Assembly (NCBI RefSeq): GCF_016772275.1
Contig: NZ_CP065425.1
Location: forward strand, 3,316,653 to 3,380,652
DNA: 64,000 nucleotides
Direction: 5' to 3'
From: Heyndrickxia vini
Lineage (GTDB): Bacteria; Bacillota; Bacilli; Bacillales; Bacillaceae_C
Of this stretch, positions 36,201 through 44,191 are shown piece after piece. How positions within the stretch are numbered: the stretch's first letter is position 1; the number at the start of each line of letters is the position of its first letter. The translations under genes were made by a program, and so were the position numbers. The notes beneath the pieces are model-generated. The model made no database searches. It saw only the letters and a program-made list of their open reading frames with translations, and was not told the origin of the DNA.

Positions 36201-36385
36201 CCCTTCGTAGTATCCATTTTTTTCAGGATATTATCTGCTATCACTGAAGGACTATTAGCACTTGTTCCTTCCTGCCCTTTTTGCCGCAATATTGCATTGA
36301 TATCTGGCTGAATGATTGTTAGCAATATAGTTGCAATCAGCCATATTGCAATTATGGCCCAACGGCCCTTAATAATTTTGCTCAC
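33287..36385 (-). CDS. MMPL/RND-family exporter (YdgH type)
   Basis: This 1032-residue membrane protein has the RND-type two-half layout: an N-terminal helix, a first extracytoplasmic loop, a cluster of helices at about 180-370, a very long second loop (about 395-760), and a final helix cluster at about 850-1020. Signatures are GVGTDYNILLFNRFKEEL and LGVDYSIFLMMRFKE. The second loop contains many glycine-spaced heptads (DGLGQMKTGQQQLVDGL type), indicating long coiled coils. It probably exports lipids or hydrophobic compounds. It starts with GTG after CGGAGGATAC. It is directly downstream of a MarR regulator and co-transcribed with it. Confidence 0.9.
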   Translation of the reverse strand: MSKIIKGRWAIIAIWLIATILLTIIQPDINAILRQKGQEGTSANSPSVIADNILKKMDTTKGTNNLIVFYDKNKISNDEMKKIGDAVKSLNDSRQELGITDMIDPFSMPDAKSTLVSKDGTTLMVSYKLDKKDREIDDIQKQFNSKLKDVPVEYYLSGEDFINNDYLKASQAGVEKSAALTVIFILVVLIIAFRSVVTPLISLVAVAFSYLVSMGIAAQLIDKANFPITSLTQMLLVLILFGVGTDYNILLFNRFKEELSHGHSVDDSIINTYKTAGKTIAYSILTVFIAFLALVFSESPIYKSGVVVVIGVTILLLEILTLTPFIMKVLGNKLFWPSKNVGGHKENKFWGKTSSLATKHPIIITIIILLIIGPMVYFHQEKLNFDTVGELGNKYPSSKAINLISDHFGKGQSMPATVVIENDKALDNNESLAVIDNVTERLKGLKGVKQVSSVTQPQGEIIDDFYVDRQMESVTDGVSQTQDGVDQIHDGLKEAQEKLGSADFSKVNQMVDGTAKLQDGVSALTKGLKQIQAGIDDGSSNPQTIAGGLATIESNLSKMSSGVDVLAENYRKMQAGYKEMGTHYQEAAQALLGVKGALSQMQSMVTALGKSYPNVQSDANYQGLKQTIDQLSSSLSPITPKSIKALNDNYNTVTAGFATANKNLASMSSGLSQMSDGLKKLKDGLGKASSGIGTIATNMNTVNDGLGQMKTGQQQLVDGLNGFNVFGENLTDVNDGLKEISNGLGQTNGYLTQLNSNKTFFIPKEALTNKDFKKSLDAFMTKDRKITKMIVILNDDPYSTEALNTIEKINTTVSDGLKGTLLSGAKSGTSGSSATTKDMNDVLSRDLNKTTIIVIIGVLIVLFVVIRSFWTPVFITASLVGAYYAAMFITNYIFIDLQGYEGLSSFVPFFSFIIIVALGVDYSIFLMMRFKEYPHMTTKEAIVLASKQIGGVIISAVIILGGTFATLMPSGMVLLSELAIAVITGLIVLCFILLPIFVPALMVLPDALAHSVSRKKGENLRLEKNNVRSNIN

Positions 36386-36406
36386 TTTGTATCCTCCGAT
36401 TTCATT

Positions 36407-36913
36407 TTATATAGTATCTCCCATGTTTGGCTTTTCCAAGAACAACACATCAAAGAAATCATAGTTATCCATTCCATCTGCCTTCATTTTTTCCTTAACA
36501 GCTGAAACTAACAATCCCATTCCCTTTTCCACAATCTCCTGTTCATCCGGGCTCAAAAGACTTAGTGCACCGATTAATGACATATTTGCAATTTCAGAGA
36601 TGCTTCCGTTAATGCCTTCCGCAAGTTCAGGTGACAAGGAAATATCCACTAAACGTTTATCCTTTGCATTAGGTGTTTTCACGAGAAACCCTTTTGAAGT
36701 AAGTCTTTCAACAATATCTGAAACCGTACTTTGTGTCATTTTAAGATTTTGAGAGAGTTGTTTAATGCTTACAGTATTATGGGCAAACACATCGCCAATA
36801 ACTCTTACTTGAGGAATGGTCACGCCATGCTCCTCCGCCGTTTTCTGAAGACTTTTCATCAGATAGCGATGTAAAAAATCAATTGATTCACGAATAAAAT
36901 CTGCTTTATCCAT
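36407..36913 (-). CDS. MarR-family regulator of the MMPL exporter
   Basis: The 168-residue regulator has the winged-helix core at residues 48-110 with IKQLSQNLKMTQSTVSDIVERL as recognition region and a beta-hairpin wing ending DKRLVDISLS. The C-terminal part is helical and would dimerise. I start at ATG 36913 preceded by GGGAGG; the longer frame adds nine residues without support. The inverted repeat at 36939-36964 overlaps the likely promoter, so autoregulation is probable. The exporter gene begins 22 bases after the stop, as in the ydgG-ydgH pair of B. subtilis. Confidence 0.9.
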   Translation of the reverse strand: MDKADFIRESIDFLHRYLMKSLQKTAEEHGVTIPQVRVIGDVFAHNTVSIKQLSQNLKMTQSTVSDIVERLTSKGFLVKTPNAKDKRLVDISLSPELAEGINGSISEIANMSLIGALSLLSPDEQEIVEKGMGLLVSAVKEKMKADGMDNYDFFDVLFLEKPNMGDTI

Positions 36914-36938
36914 TTTATTTATCCTCCCTTCAAAAAAC

Positions 36939-36964
36939 ATCGTATGCGATACATCGGATACGAT
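36939..36964. promoter_or_regulatory. MarR operator candidate
   Basis: ATCGTATGCGAT and ATCGGATACGAT are inverted copies with one mismatch, 26 bases from end to end and 26 bases before the MarR start codon. Confidence 0.6.
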
Positions 36965-37122
36965 TAATTATTATGGATACATGGTACTTTTGTCAATGTG
37001 GAAATGAGTTTTTATTTTTAGTGATCTCCTTCTATTTCATTCTGAAAAAATAATGGGATTTTTAACCCTTTATAACGTAAAATGAACATGTAGGGAATCA
37101 ATTTTGAAAAGGGGCGTTCCAA

Positions 37123-37443
37123 ATGATTATCGTAACAACAGAGAAAATTGCTAATCATAAAGTTACCGAAGTGAAGGGTCCAGTATTTGGGTTAACTGTT
37201 CGAGCAAGGGGTATCGGGAAAGATATCGTTGCTTCGTTGAAAGGTCTTGTAGGCGGAGAAATTAATCAGTATACGGAAATGTTGGAGGATGCCAGAAAGC
37301 AAGCGATCGATCGCATGGTGGAAAACGCCAGAGCAATGGGCGCGAACGCGATCATTATGATGCGCTTTGACTCTGGTGAAATCGGCCAAAATATGAGTGA
37401 AATCGTTGCGTATGGAACAGCCGTTATTGTAGAAGAAGAATAA
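37123..37443 (+). CDS. YbjQ/UPF0145-family small protein
   Basis: The 106-residue cytoplasmic protein matches the YbjQ family along its full length, including VTTEKIANHKVTEVKGPVFG at the start, EINQYTEMLEDARKQAIDRM in the middle and GANAIIMMRFDSGEI followed by VAYGTAVIVEE at the end. The family forms rings and was once called heavy-metal-binding, but no function is proven. The start follows AAAAGGGGCG. The next gene follows after four bases and is co-transcribed. Confidence 0.9.
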   Translation: MIIVTTEKIANHKVTEVKGPVFGLTVRARGIGKDIVASLKGLVGGEINQYTEMLEDARKQAIDRMVENARAMGANAIIMMRFDSGEIGQNMSEIVAYGTAVIVEEE

Positions 37444-37447
37444 GTCG

Positions 37448-37672
37448 ATGGAATGGGTTTTCGGCTTTTACGGTATTCAATTCATTGTTCTCCTTATTTT
37501 AATTTTCGGCTCTTGGTTCATTTGGGATCGTCGCTTCAAAACAAAGCACGGTCAACAAGTACCTAAAGGATTCGTCCGAACAAATGAGGTTTCAATCGAC
37601 CCAACCACAAAGAAAAGATTAGTCGTTTATTTTAATCCAGAAACTGGGGAACGATTTTATAAAGAAGAATAA
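37448..37672 (+). CDS. Small single-pass membrane protein linked to YbjQ
   Basis: The 74-residue product has one transmembrane helix at about residues 4-26 (FYGIQFIVLLILIFGSWFIW) and a short cytoplasmic tail with KKRLVVYFNPETGERFYKEE-type ending. It lies four bases after the YbjQ stop without a strong ribosome binding site, so translation is probably coupled. It could serve as a membrane partner of YbjQ. That is inference from position. Confidence 0.75.
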   Translation: MEWVFGFYGIQFIVLLILIFGSWFIWDRRFKTKHGQQVPKGFVRTNEVSIDPTTKKRLVVYFNPETGERFYKEE

Positions 37673-37680
37673 AGATCTAA

Positions 37681-37704
37681 AAGGCTGCCGGAAGTTGGCA
37701 GCCT
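37681..37704. terminator. Bidirectional terminator
   Basis: AGGCTGCC and GGCAGCCT form an 8-bp GC-rich stem. On the minus strand it is followed by TTTTAGATC; it lies between the convergent YbjQ unit and the ProP-like gene. Confidence 0.65.
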
Positions 37705-37719
37705 GAACAGAACTACTTG

Positions 37720-39189
37720 TTATTTTTCATTATCTGAATCAGCGATTTTTTCATCAATAGTTACTTTTTCTTCTTTCCACCAAATTGCCTCTTGTGGATT
37801 CTCTAAAATATCTGCAATTTCATGTTTCTCTTCTACTGCCGGAGCAGAACCTCTTAGCGCTTTCCCCGTCGTTTCTTTCACAAAAATCATTGTCAAAATA
37901 CCAATTAAACAAGCAGCCATAATATAATAAGCTGGAACCATTGGGTTATTTGTCACTTTTATAAGCCACGCCATAACCAATGGCGTTGTTCCACCAAATA
38001 AGGAAACCGAAATATTAAAAGTAATGGCAAGGGCGACATATCTTACTTCTGTAAAAAATAAGGAAGGCAGCATAGACGGCATGGTTGCTTCGAATGTAGC
38101 TAAAAGAATAGCTAATATCATTAGTCCAAAAAACACGGTCGTATAACTTCCACTTCCGATCATCTTGAATGCTGGGATGGACAGAATAACTATACCTATT
38201 AATCCACTTAAAATAATGCGTTTATTCCCCACTCGGTCACTGATATAGCCCATAAATAAAACGATCGGAATCATGATAAACATAATAATCAAAATGAACA
38301 AAAGACCAACTGTTTCTCCATAACCTAACACAACATTTAAATAAGACGGCATATATGATAGCAACATGTAGTCGACAACATTAAAAAATAAAACTAAAAC
38401 TACACCTTTAAGCAGTTGCGGCCAATGATATACAAAAACTTTTTTTATTAAGCCTTTTTCTTTTTCTTTGTCTTTCCCTTCATTCATTGCTTCAAAGACA
38501 GGGGATTCCTCTAAATTATTTCTCAAATAAAGACCTATCAGTCCCATCGGAGCAGCAATAAAAAACGGGATACGCCATCCCCAATCAAGCATCTTATCTG
38601 GTCCAAGTATATAACTCAGAATCGTCACAATAGCGGATCCACCGATGTATCCAACTAATGTTCCCACTTCTAAACCGCTTGAAAAGAAGCCTCTTTTTTT
38701 ATCGGGAGAGGATTCAGCGATAAAAGTCATGGCACCCGAATATTCACCGCCCGCGGAAAATCCCTGAACCAGTCTGGCTAAAAGCAAAAGAATTGGAGCC
38801 AAATTTCCAATCTTTGCATAGCTCGGAATCAAACCCATACATAGAGTAGAAAAAGACATTAACACTAAAGTGATCGTTAATATCTTTTTTCTTCCTAACT
38901 TATCACCCAACATACCAAAAAACATTCCGCCAATAGGACGAACGAGAAATGCTACAGCAAAAGTAGCAAATGAAAATACTAATTGTAACGAACCAGCTGT
39001 GCCCGAAAAAAACACCTTTCCTATCGTTACAGCTAAATAAGAGTAAATTCCAAAATCAAACCACTCCATCGCATTTCCAAGGGCAGTAGCCACCACCGCT
39101 TTTTTTGCCGCTTTTGTATCAACAACCGTAATATCATCCTTTTTTAGTCTTCTTTTAGGATTTTTTTTAACCCCCGGAATTTTGCTCAA
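37720..39189 (-). CDS. ProP-type proline/betaine:proton symporter (MFS metabolite:H+ family)
   Basis: The 489-residue membrane protein has the signature ALGNAMEWFDFGIYSYLAV in the first helix and RPIGGMFFGMLGDKLGRKK as the MFS motif A, followed by VQGFSAGGEYSGAMTFI. All are characteristic of the ProP branch that imports osmoprotectants or dicarboxylates. Both GTG 39198 and TTG 39189 are possible starts; the latter has AGGTGA at proper spacing. The C-terminal tail is Glu/Lys rich. Substrate is unproven; proline, betaine or a carboxylate are candidates. Confidence 0.85.
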   Translation of the reverse strand: MSKIPGVKKNPKRRLKKDDITVVDTKAAKKAVVATALGNAMEWFDFGIYSYLAVTIGKVFFSGTAGSLQLVFSFATFAVAFLVRPIGGMFFGMLGDKLGRKKILTITLVLMSFSTLCMGLIPSYAKIGNLAPILLLLARLVQGFSAGGEYSGAMTFIAESSPDKKRGFFSSGLEVGTLVGYIGGSAIVTILSYILGPDKMLDWGWRIPFFIAAPMGLIGLYLRNNLEESPVFEAMNEGKDKEKEKGLIKKVFVYHWPQLLKGVVLVLFFNVVDYMLLSYMPSYLNVVLGYGETVGLLFILIIMFIMIPIVLFMGYISDRVGNKRIILSGLIGIVILSIPAFKMIGSGSYTTVFFGLMILAILLATFEATMPSMLPSLFFTEVRYVALAITFNISVSLFGGTTPLVMAWLIKVTNNPMVPAYYIMAACLIGILTMIFVKETTGKALRGSAPAVEEKHEIADILENPQEAIWWKEEKVTIDEKIADSDNEK

Positions 39190-39198
39190 TTGCTTCAC

Positions 39199-39610
39199 CT
39201 ATATTCTTATAAAAATTATAATTTATTGTTATTTTGAACTGACTTCATTATTTCTATTCCTTCGAAAACTAGACAGCTGTCTCACCTTTACATTCCAGTG
39301 AAATGTAAGGCGCCATGCTACAACAACAACGTTTCCAAAAGAAAAAAAACAGTAAGAGTTCATTAATAATGACTCCAACTGCTAGGTTTAATTTTTCTCC
39401 ATTTTCGGTATTAAAGTAAATGGTTGTAATTCCTTAACTCCGATTGATAATAAGTTCACTGTGTTCTTATTGATTGTTTCCGCTTAATATTGATAAATGT
39501 AACTTTCAAAATGAGTTTCACATGATAAATTTTATCCTTTGCCAATGAAAAAGCCGAAGATACATTTACTCTTCAGCCCACACCCATTTATATAAATTTT
39601 ATTTTCAAAT
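39199..39610. other. Intergenic region without recognised feature
   Basis: About 410 AT-rich bases upstream of the ProP-like gene. It holds a short imperfect inverted repeat near 39278-39312 (CCTTTACATT with AATGTAAGG) and a short GAAGA/TCTTC hairpin near 39553-39578. I see no convincing gene. Confidence 0.5.
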
Positions 39611-39904
39611 TCACTGTTCAATAAAGGTGACATGAAAGTCTTTTCCTAATTCTTCTTTTACTCTTTCTGCTAATAAACCGCCTATTTTATTATGCTCCTC
39701 CATTGATACTTGTTTATAGGCGAGAACCCAATTAATTAATTCCTTTTTTAATTCGTCTGATATTGAAAAATCATCAATGTCTAGGTTATAACCACATTCA
39801 CTACACTATAATGGGTCAGCACTAAAATCAGCTTCCATTTTTAATGAGGAGTGTTTACAGTTTCCTTTTTTTTCTTTATTTTGCAGCCATTTAAAAATAT
39901 TCAT
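39611..39904 (-). pseudogene. Small zinc-finger-like protein gene with one nonsense codon
   Basis: The frame would encode 97 residues starting MNIFKWLQNKEKKGNCKHSS, with ATG at 39904 preceded by AAGGATGATCGAG. A TAG at 39806-39808 (codon 33) interrupts DPL-stop-CSECGYNLDIDD. Protein-like sequence continues after it to a normal stop, with CSECGY as a zinc-finger half and ELKKELINWVLAYKQ as a helix. A single TGG-to-TAG change would explain it. The product may be truncated to 32 residues, unless the base is a sequencing error. Confidence 0.6.
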
Positions 39905-40009
39905 CTCGATCATCCTTTTTTACTACTTCCGCTTTGTCACATTGAAAACAACTATTCATTTTTAGTTTTTCTACGAAAGTGAGGAGTCATCCCATCCAAA
40001 AGGGAAGAA

Positions 40010-40055
40010 CTAGAATAGGCAACAACCGTTTAGGTTAGTTGCCTTCTTCTCATAA
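40010..40055. terminator. Hairpin with GGCAACTAACC arms
   Basis: On the minus strand AGGCAACTAACC and GGTTGTTGCCT pair. It lies 3' of the Ig-like protein gene at 40100. A closely related hairpin terminates the rRNA methyltransferase gene at 58570-58605. Confidence 0.5.
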
Positions 40056-40099
40056 GTAGAAACCGGTTTTTACAATTTGTGGATAGTAAGATCATAATC

Positions 40100-41164
40100 T
40101 TACTTTACTTTCACTTTGATTGTTTTTGCATTTTTTGCTTTATCTTTTGCAATTATCGTTAATGTTGTTCCTTTTTTCTGTTGTTTAATTTTTATTTTAT
40201 ATACACCTTTTTTATTTGCTTTTGCCTTGCCCAATAATTTTTTTCCCTTTTTCACTTCAACTGAAGCTGAGGCCTCCGTTTTTCCGGTAATTGTTTTCGT
40301 TTTTGATGTTATCTTATTCACCTTTAATGTTTTCGGAGGGGTTTTATCACTTACTGTAAGTGTAACCACTTCACTTTTATAACCAGAATATACTTGATAT
40401 GCAGTTACTTTCGTTCCCGCCTTTAAAGGTTTTATCTTGACGGAAAATTTACTATCACAAACAAGTGTACCGTTATTTAATGGTTTCTTATTTGCAAATA
40501 GGTATACCTTTGAATTTGTAACGGCACTTCCGGTTATTTTAGTATCTCGGTCACTTATAGATTTTACTTTCGGTGCATAAACCTCTGGACGAAAAGAAGT
40601 ACTTAATATATAAGGTACATTTATTGAGTTTTCCGAATTAAATGCAGTAATATAGTAAATTCCACTAGTAACATTGTACTCGGATATTGTTCCACTATCT
40701 TCATACTGCATTGCGGCCTTCTCTTGAAGATTTCCATTCTCATCGTGTAAAATGGCTGAAGCGAGAGTGTAATTGCTCTTACCAGCCGTTGTCTTAACTT
40801 TAAGAAGACCATCAGATTTGATCACAACTTTATAAACATCAACATCAGTATAACTGCTGTCATATGTTCCTACTACATATGTTTTTAGGGGTAGATCATT
40901 TGCGGTTTCAAACGTATTATTAGGTTCTTTTTCAAAGAGATAATCTCCTAAAAGTTTGTGTTCTCCATCATTTGAAACAGTATTTCCAGCTAATTTTTTC
41001 AATAAATCCCCTTTTGATCCATTTATTACATTGTAATTAAGTGCTTCTTTACCTGTGTCGCTTTTTATCGTTTGATTGGTCGATTCAGCATTGACGTTCA
41101 CTTTGAAAAAAAGTGTAGAGCAAAGCGCAAATACTACTAATAAGCTTATAATCCTCTTTTTCAA
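40100..41164 (-). CDS. Secreted protein with bacterial Ig-like domains
   Basis: The 354-residue product has a signal peptide (about residues 1-27, ending VNAES) and then three parts: a PPC/DVUA-type beta domain at about 70-185 starting EKEPNNTFETANDLPL, and two Ig-like modules at about 190-270 and 272-354 with GSAVTNSKVYLFANKK and GKTEASASVEVKKGKK, the Big_6-like pattern seen in many Bacillus surface proteins. It lacks an LPXTG anchor. I place the start at TTG 41164 after GGAGGGG. Export and binding or adhesion are inferred; no catalytic residues are visible. Confidence 0.75.
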   Translation of the reverse strand: MKKRIISLLVVFALCSTLFFKVNVNAESTNQTIKSDTGKEALNYNVINGSKGDLLKKLAGNTVSNDGEHKLLGDYLFEKEPNNTFETANDLPLKTYVVGTYDSSYTDVDVYKVVIKSDGLLKVKTTAGKSNYTLASAILHDENGNLQEKAAMQYEDSGTISEYNVTSGIYYITAFNSENSINVPYILSTSFRPEVYAPKVKSISDRDTKITGSAVTNSKVYLFANKKPLNNGTLVCDSKFSVKIKPLKAGTKVTAYQVYSGYKSEVVTLTVSDKTPPKTLKVNKITSKTKTITGKTEASASVEVKKGKKLLGKAKANKKGVYKIKIKQQKKGTTLTIIAKDKAKNAKTIKVKVK

Positions 41165-41371
41165 AAGATTCCCCTCCAAATATTTTTTTATATTGACTCC
41201 TGATTGGGTCTTCTTAGTTGTCGTCAATAATTATTTTACCACATTTCTCCTTTCTAAATTTTGCAAAGTTCAATTAAATCTTATTTTAATTCTTTAGTAT
41301 TGCCTTTCACTACTGAAAACTGAAGACTTTTCTGCTTAATGAAATTTTAGAAAAACGCATTTTTTTCTCAG

Positions 41372-41650
41372 AAATTGCGTGTATGTTGATGTCTTTTTGA
41401 GCAAAAAAAAAGATCATCAAAATAAGTGGATATTTTCCGGTTATACAGCAGAATAGAGCTTGTTTTGTGGGAAATAAGCGGATGTTTTCCGATTACGCAA
41501 AGCAAAATTATTTATTTTCACGTTTTTTAAGTGAATGGTCGGAAAACTTACGGCTATATTAGGTATTTTCAGTGCTATTTCATAATTAAGGGAAATTTCT
41601 CCGCTTATCAAACTCGAATTAGCGCCTAATGAACTTGTACAACTCCTCTT
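41372..41650. repeat. Dispersed intergenic element, copy 1
   Basis: The block contains AATAAGTGGATATTTTCCGG (41421), AATAAGCGGATGTTTTCCG (41473) and the reverse form TCCGCTTAT (41600). The same words in both orientations occur at 47867-48054, also noncoding. It fills most of the 620-base gap between the Ig-like gene and the ABC permease and encodes nothing convincing. Confidence 0.5.
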
Positions 41651-41651
41651 A

Positions 41652-41693
41652 TAGCACACAAAGCTTGGGAAAAATCCCAAGCTTTGTGTGCTA
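41652..41693. terminator. Long perfect hairpin
   Basis: Arms 41652-41670 and 41675-41693 pair perfectly over 19 bp around an AAAA loop; the arms contain GCACACAAAGCTTGGGA. It lies 93 bases past the ABC permease stop, on its 3' side, and probably acts as a bidirectional terminator. Confidence 0.7.
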
Positions 41694-41785
41694 ATTTAAT
41701 TATTAAAGAGCCACGGACAATTACATGACCTACAAACCAGGAAAGGCAATTGTTTTTGTGTATTATATTTAAAGATTTGTGTTTC

Positions 41786-42535
41786 CTACCCTAACTGGCG
41801 TTTAAATTGTTTACTAGCAAAGAAGTAAGCGATGACCATAACGCCGACACACCAGATAAGTGCAATCCAAATATCGTTCCCTACTGACCCTTTATATAAA
41901 AGGGCACGAATCGTATTCACAATGGAAGTCACGGGCTGATTCTCAGCGAATACACGAACAATTTTAGGCATGGTTTCTGTGGGAACAAAGGCCGAACTGA
42001 TAAAAGGCAAGAAAATCAGTGGGTATGAATAGGCTGTCGCTCCTTCCATAGACTTCGCTGTCAAGCCGGGAATAACCGCCAACCATGTTAACGCCAGAGT
42101 AAACAGCCCGAGTATTCCGGCAACAATAAGCCAATCTAGGATATCCGCGCTAGATCGGAACCCCATTAAGAGTGCGACAAGGAAAACGACCACGAGAGTA
42201 AGCCCATTGGAAACAATCGAAGTCAGCACGTGAGCCCACAATATTGACGAACGCTTAATAGGCATCGTAATGAAACGGGCCATTAACCCGCTCTTTACAT
42301 CTGTAAACAACCGCAAAGAAGTGTATGCGACACCGGAAGCGATAGTAATCAGCAAGATTCCCGGCAATAAATAATTAACATAGTTTTCCGTGCCCGTCTT
42401 TATCGCGCCGCCAAATACGTAGACAAATAGCAGCATCATCATAATCGGAGTAATCGCCACCGTGATAATTGTATCCGGGCTGCGCATGATGTTACGCATT
42501 AAACGACCTAGTAATACTCCTGTTCTGTTTTTCAT
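41786..42535 (-). CDS. ABC-2 type exporter permease (DrrB-like)
   Basis: The 249-residue membrane protein has six hydrophobic helices and the ABC-2 features RNIMRSPDTIITVAITPIMMM near 14-34 and SMEGATAYSYPLIFLPFISSAFVP near 165-188. It pairs with the adjacent ATPase for export, as in daunorubicin-type systems (DrrAB). The ATG directly follows the stop of the ATPase gene (TAAATG) and has AAAGGAGGAG upstream. It is the last gene of the PadR cassette. Substrate is unknown. Confidence 0.88.
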   Translation of the reverse strand: MKNRTGVLLGRLMRNIMRSPDTIITVAITPIMMMLLFVYVFGGAIKTGTENYVNYLLPGILLITIASGVAYTSLRLFTDVKSGLMARFITMPIKRSSILWAHVLTSIVSNGLTLVVVFLVALLMGFRSSADILDWLIVAGILGLFTLALTWLAVIPGLTAKSMEGATAYSYPLIFLPFISSAFVPTETMPKIVRVFAENQPVTSIVNTIRALLYKGSVGNDIWIALIWCVGVMVIAYFFASKQFKRQLG

Positions 42536-43297
42536 TTACTTCTCCTCCTTTTGGCCAATAATTGCGAGGAAAATTTCCTCCAATGTCGGCTGCTTCTCAA
42601 TGTACTCGACTTTCGTTGGCGGGAACATCTCTTTAAGTTCGGTAAGAGTACCAGTCGTGATGATTTTCCCGCCATGCAGGATGGCAATACGGTCCGCAAG
42701 TTGTTCGGCTTCTTCCAGGTACTGAGTCGTCAACATAATTGTCGTGCCGCCATCGGCAAGCTCCTTGACTGTATTCCAGACTTCAATCCGCGCTTCAGGA
42801 TCAAGCCCTGTCGTCGGTTCATCGAGAAAAATGACTGCTGGCATCCCGATCAGGCTCATGGCGATGTCAAGCCGGCGCTTCATCCCGCCGGAATATTGGT
42901 CTGACCGGCGGTTGGCCGCTTCACTCAGACTAAACCTTGCAAGCAGATTGTCGGCGACCTCGGCGGGATTGGAAACTCCCCGCAACTTACCGATCATTAT
43001 CAAGTTTTCCCGACCAGTGTGCATGCCGTCTAATGATGCAAACTGCCCTGTCAGGCTGATGCTCTGGCGAACTTGATCTGGTTGACGTTGGACGTCAAAA
43101 CCGCAAATACTTACTTCACCGCCATCGGGCTTCATCAGCGTTGAAAGGATGTTGACTGCCGTCGTCTTACCGGCACCATTTGAGCCTAGCAGGGCGAAAA
43201 TTTCGCCACGCCGAACATCAAAATCCACCCCCTTTAGGACTTCCTTGTCTTTAAAAGATTTCTTTAACCCATTTACCGAAATCGCTGCATTGTTCAT
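42536..43297 (-). CDS. ABC exporter ATPase (DrrA-like)
   Basis: The 253-residue ATPase has Walker A GSNGAGKTT, signature SGGMKRRLDIAMSL and Walker B VIFLDEPTTGLDP with the following H-loop region TTQYLEEAEQLADRIAI. It energises export through the adjacent permease. The gene is markedly GC-richer (some 60-base lines near 60 percent) than the surroundings, hinting at acquisition from a higher-GC relative. It starts after GGGAGGAA, with an operator-like site 71 bases upstream. Confidence 0.92.
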   Translation of the reverse strand: MNNAAISVNGLKKSFKDKEVLKGVDFDVRRGEIFALLGSNGAGKTTAVNILSTLMKPDGGEVSICGFDVQRQPDQVRQSISLTGQFASLDGMHTGRENLIMIGKLRGVSNPAEVADNLLARFSLSEAANRRSDQYSGGMKRRLDIAMSLIGMPAVIFLDEPTTGLDPEARIEVWNTVKELADGGTTIMLTTQYLEEAEQLADRIAILHGGKIITTGTLTELKEMFPPTKVEYIEKQPTLEEIFLAIIGQKEEK

Positions 43298-43367
43298 GCT
43301 TTTTTCCTCCCTATAAAATGTATTACGGAGCTAGATTGCCTATATTCTCCTATTTATTCCGAATAGT

Positions 43368-43387
43368 AATCAGTACAACTTAGTACT
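43368..43387. promoter_or_regulatory. Operator-like site at ABC genes, PadR candidate
   Basis: AATCAGTACAACTTAGTACT is 18 of 20 identical to the sequence before the padR gene at 44550. AGTAC and GTACT halves give partial dyad symmetry, typical of PadR binding sites. Confidence 0.6.
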
Positions 43388-43400
43388 AAGTTAAAAATAT

Positions 43401-43436
43401 AACTGAACAGTTTGTTTTCAAAAAATCTGTTCAGTT
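43401..43436. terminator. Hairpin splitting the padR unit from the ABC unit
   Basis: AACTGAACAG and CTGTTCAGTT pair perfectly over 10 bp around a 16-base loop. It follows the DUF1048 gene stop at 43451 by a few bases and may reduce transcription into the ABC genes. Confidence 0.5.
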
Positions 43437-43450
43437 GGGTTGTTCAAAGC

Positions 43451-43795
43451 TTATTTTTTCTTACCCACACGATTCAGAATGCTTTTGTTCAAATTATTGC
43501 GTAACTTATCATCCCAACTTTTCGCTTGATCGATAAGTCCAGTGGCGAATGCTGTCACGTCTTCACCTGTCACTTCCAAAACTTCTTTGCCATTTGCCGC
43601 ACCAGTTTCAAACAAATCAATGAGATCATACTGAATTCTCAACATATCCATTCCGTTACCAGATGCGAAATTCCACATATAGTTGCAGATCTTTTTATAG
43701 GTTTCTGGGTAGTCGCCTGGCAAAGATTCCACACGCGCCATCATTTCTTTGTATTCTTTTTTGTCTTCAAGTATCTTTTTGATGAAATTTACCAT
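43451..43795 (-). CDS. DUF1048 protein 1
   Basis: The 114-residue protein is helical, without signal peptide. It shares with its neighbour the order FIKKILEDKKEYK, LPGDYPETYKKICNYMWNF and LEVTGEDVTAFA, the DUF1048 signature. Members typically sit beside PadR-type repressors and ABC exporters, as here, and no function is established. The start follows GCAGGAGG. It lies 18 bases after DUF1048 protein 2. Confidence 0.85.
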   Translation of the reverse strand: MVNFIKKILEDKKEYKEMMARVESLPGDYPETYKKICNYMWNFASGNGMDMLRIQYDLIDLFETGAANGKEVLEVTGEDVTAFATGLIDQAKSWDDKLRNNLNKSILNRVGKKK

Positions 43796-43813
43796 GTTAT
43801 TTAACCTCCTGCA

Positions 43814-44191
43814 TTATTTTTTATTCGTCCATCTTTTCACTTGCTGTTCAACCCTACTCTCAATTTCTTTTTTTAAATCTACGTTCCTTCCTAATATGCT
43901 CTCCGATTCTCCATCGAGTTTTGAGAGAGCCATCAATTCGTCGGCAAATGCCGCCACATCTTCACCAGTAACATCTAGTACATGCTTGCCTTCTGCTGCA
44001 CTAGCTTCAAACAATTCATACAAATTGAAAATTTCTTCTCCAAACCCATATCCGAAATTCCACATGTACTTTTGAATCTTTTTGAACACAAAGGCGTAAT
44101 CTTTCGGTAGAGAATTTACTTTTTTCATAAATGCTTTGTATTCCTTCTTACTTTCTAAATCGCCAATGATTATCTCTATAAATTTCTTCAT
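43814..44191 (-). CDS. DUF1048 protein 2
   Basis: The 125-residue product is a relative of the next gene, with IIGDLESKKEYKAFMKKVNSLPKDY and YMWNFGYGFGEEIFNLYELFE, then LDVTGEDVAAFADELM. The C-terminal tail is Lys/Arg rich. Its ATG overlaps the PadR stop codon by four bases (ATGA), so translation is coupled to the repressor. Gene duplication within the cassette is evident. Confidence 0.85.
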   Translation of the reverse strand: MKKFIEIIIGDLESKKEYKAFMKKVNSLPKDYAFVFKKIQKYMWNFGYGFGEEIFNLYELFEASAAEGKHVLDVTGEDVAAFADELMALSKLDGESESILGRNVDLKKEIESRVEQQVKRWTNKK

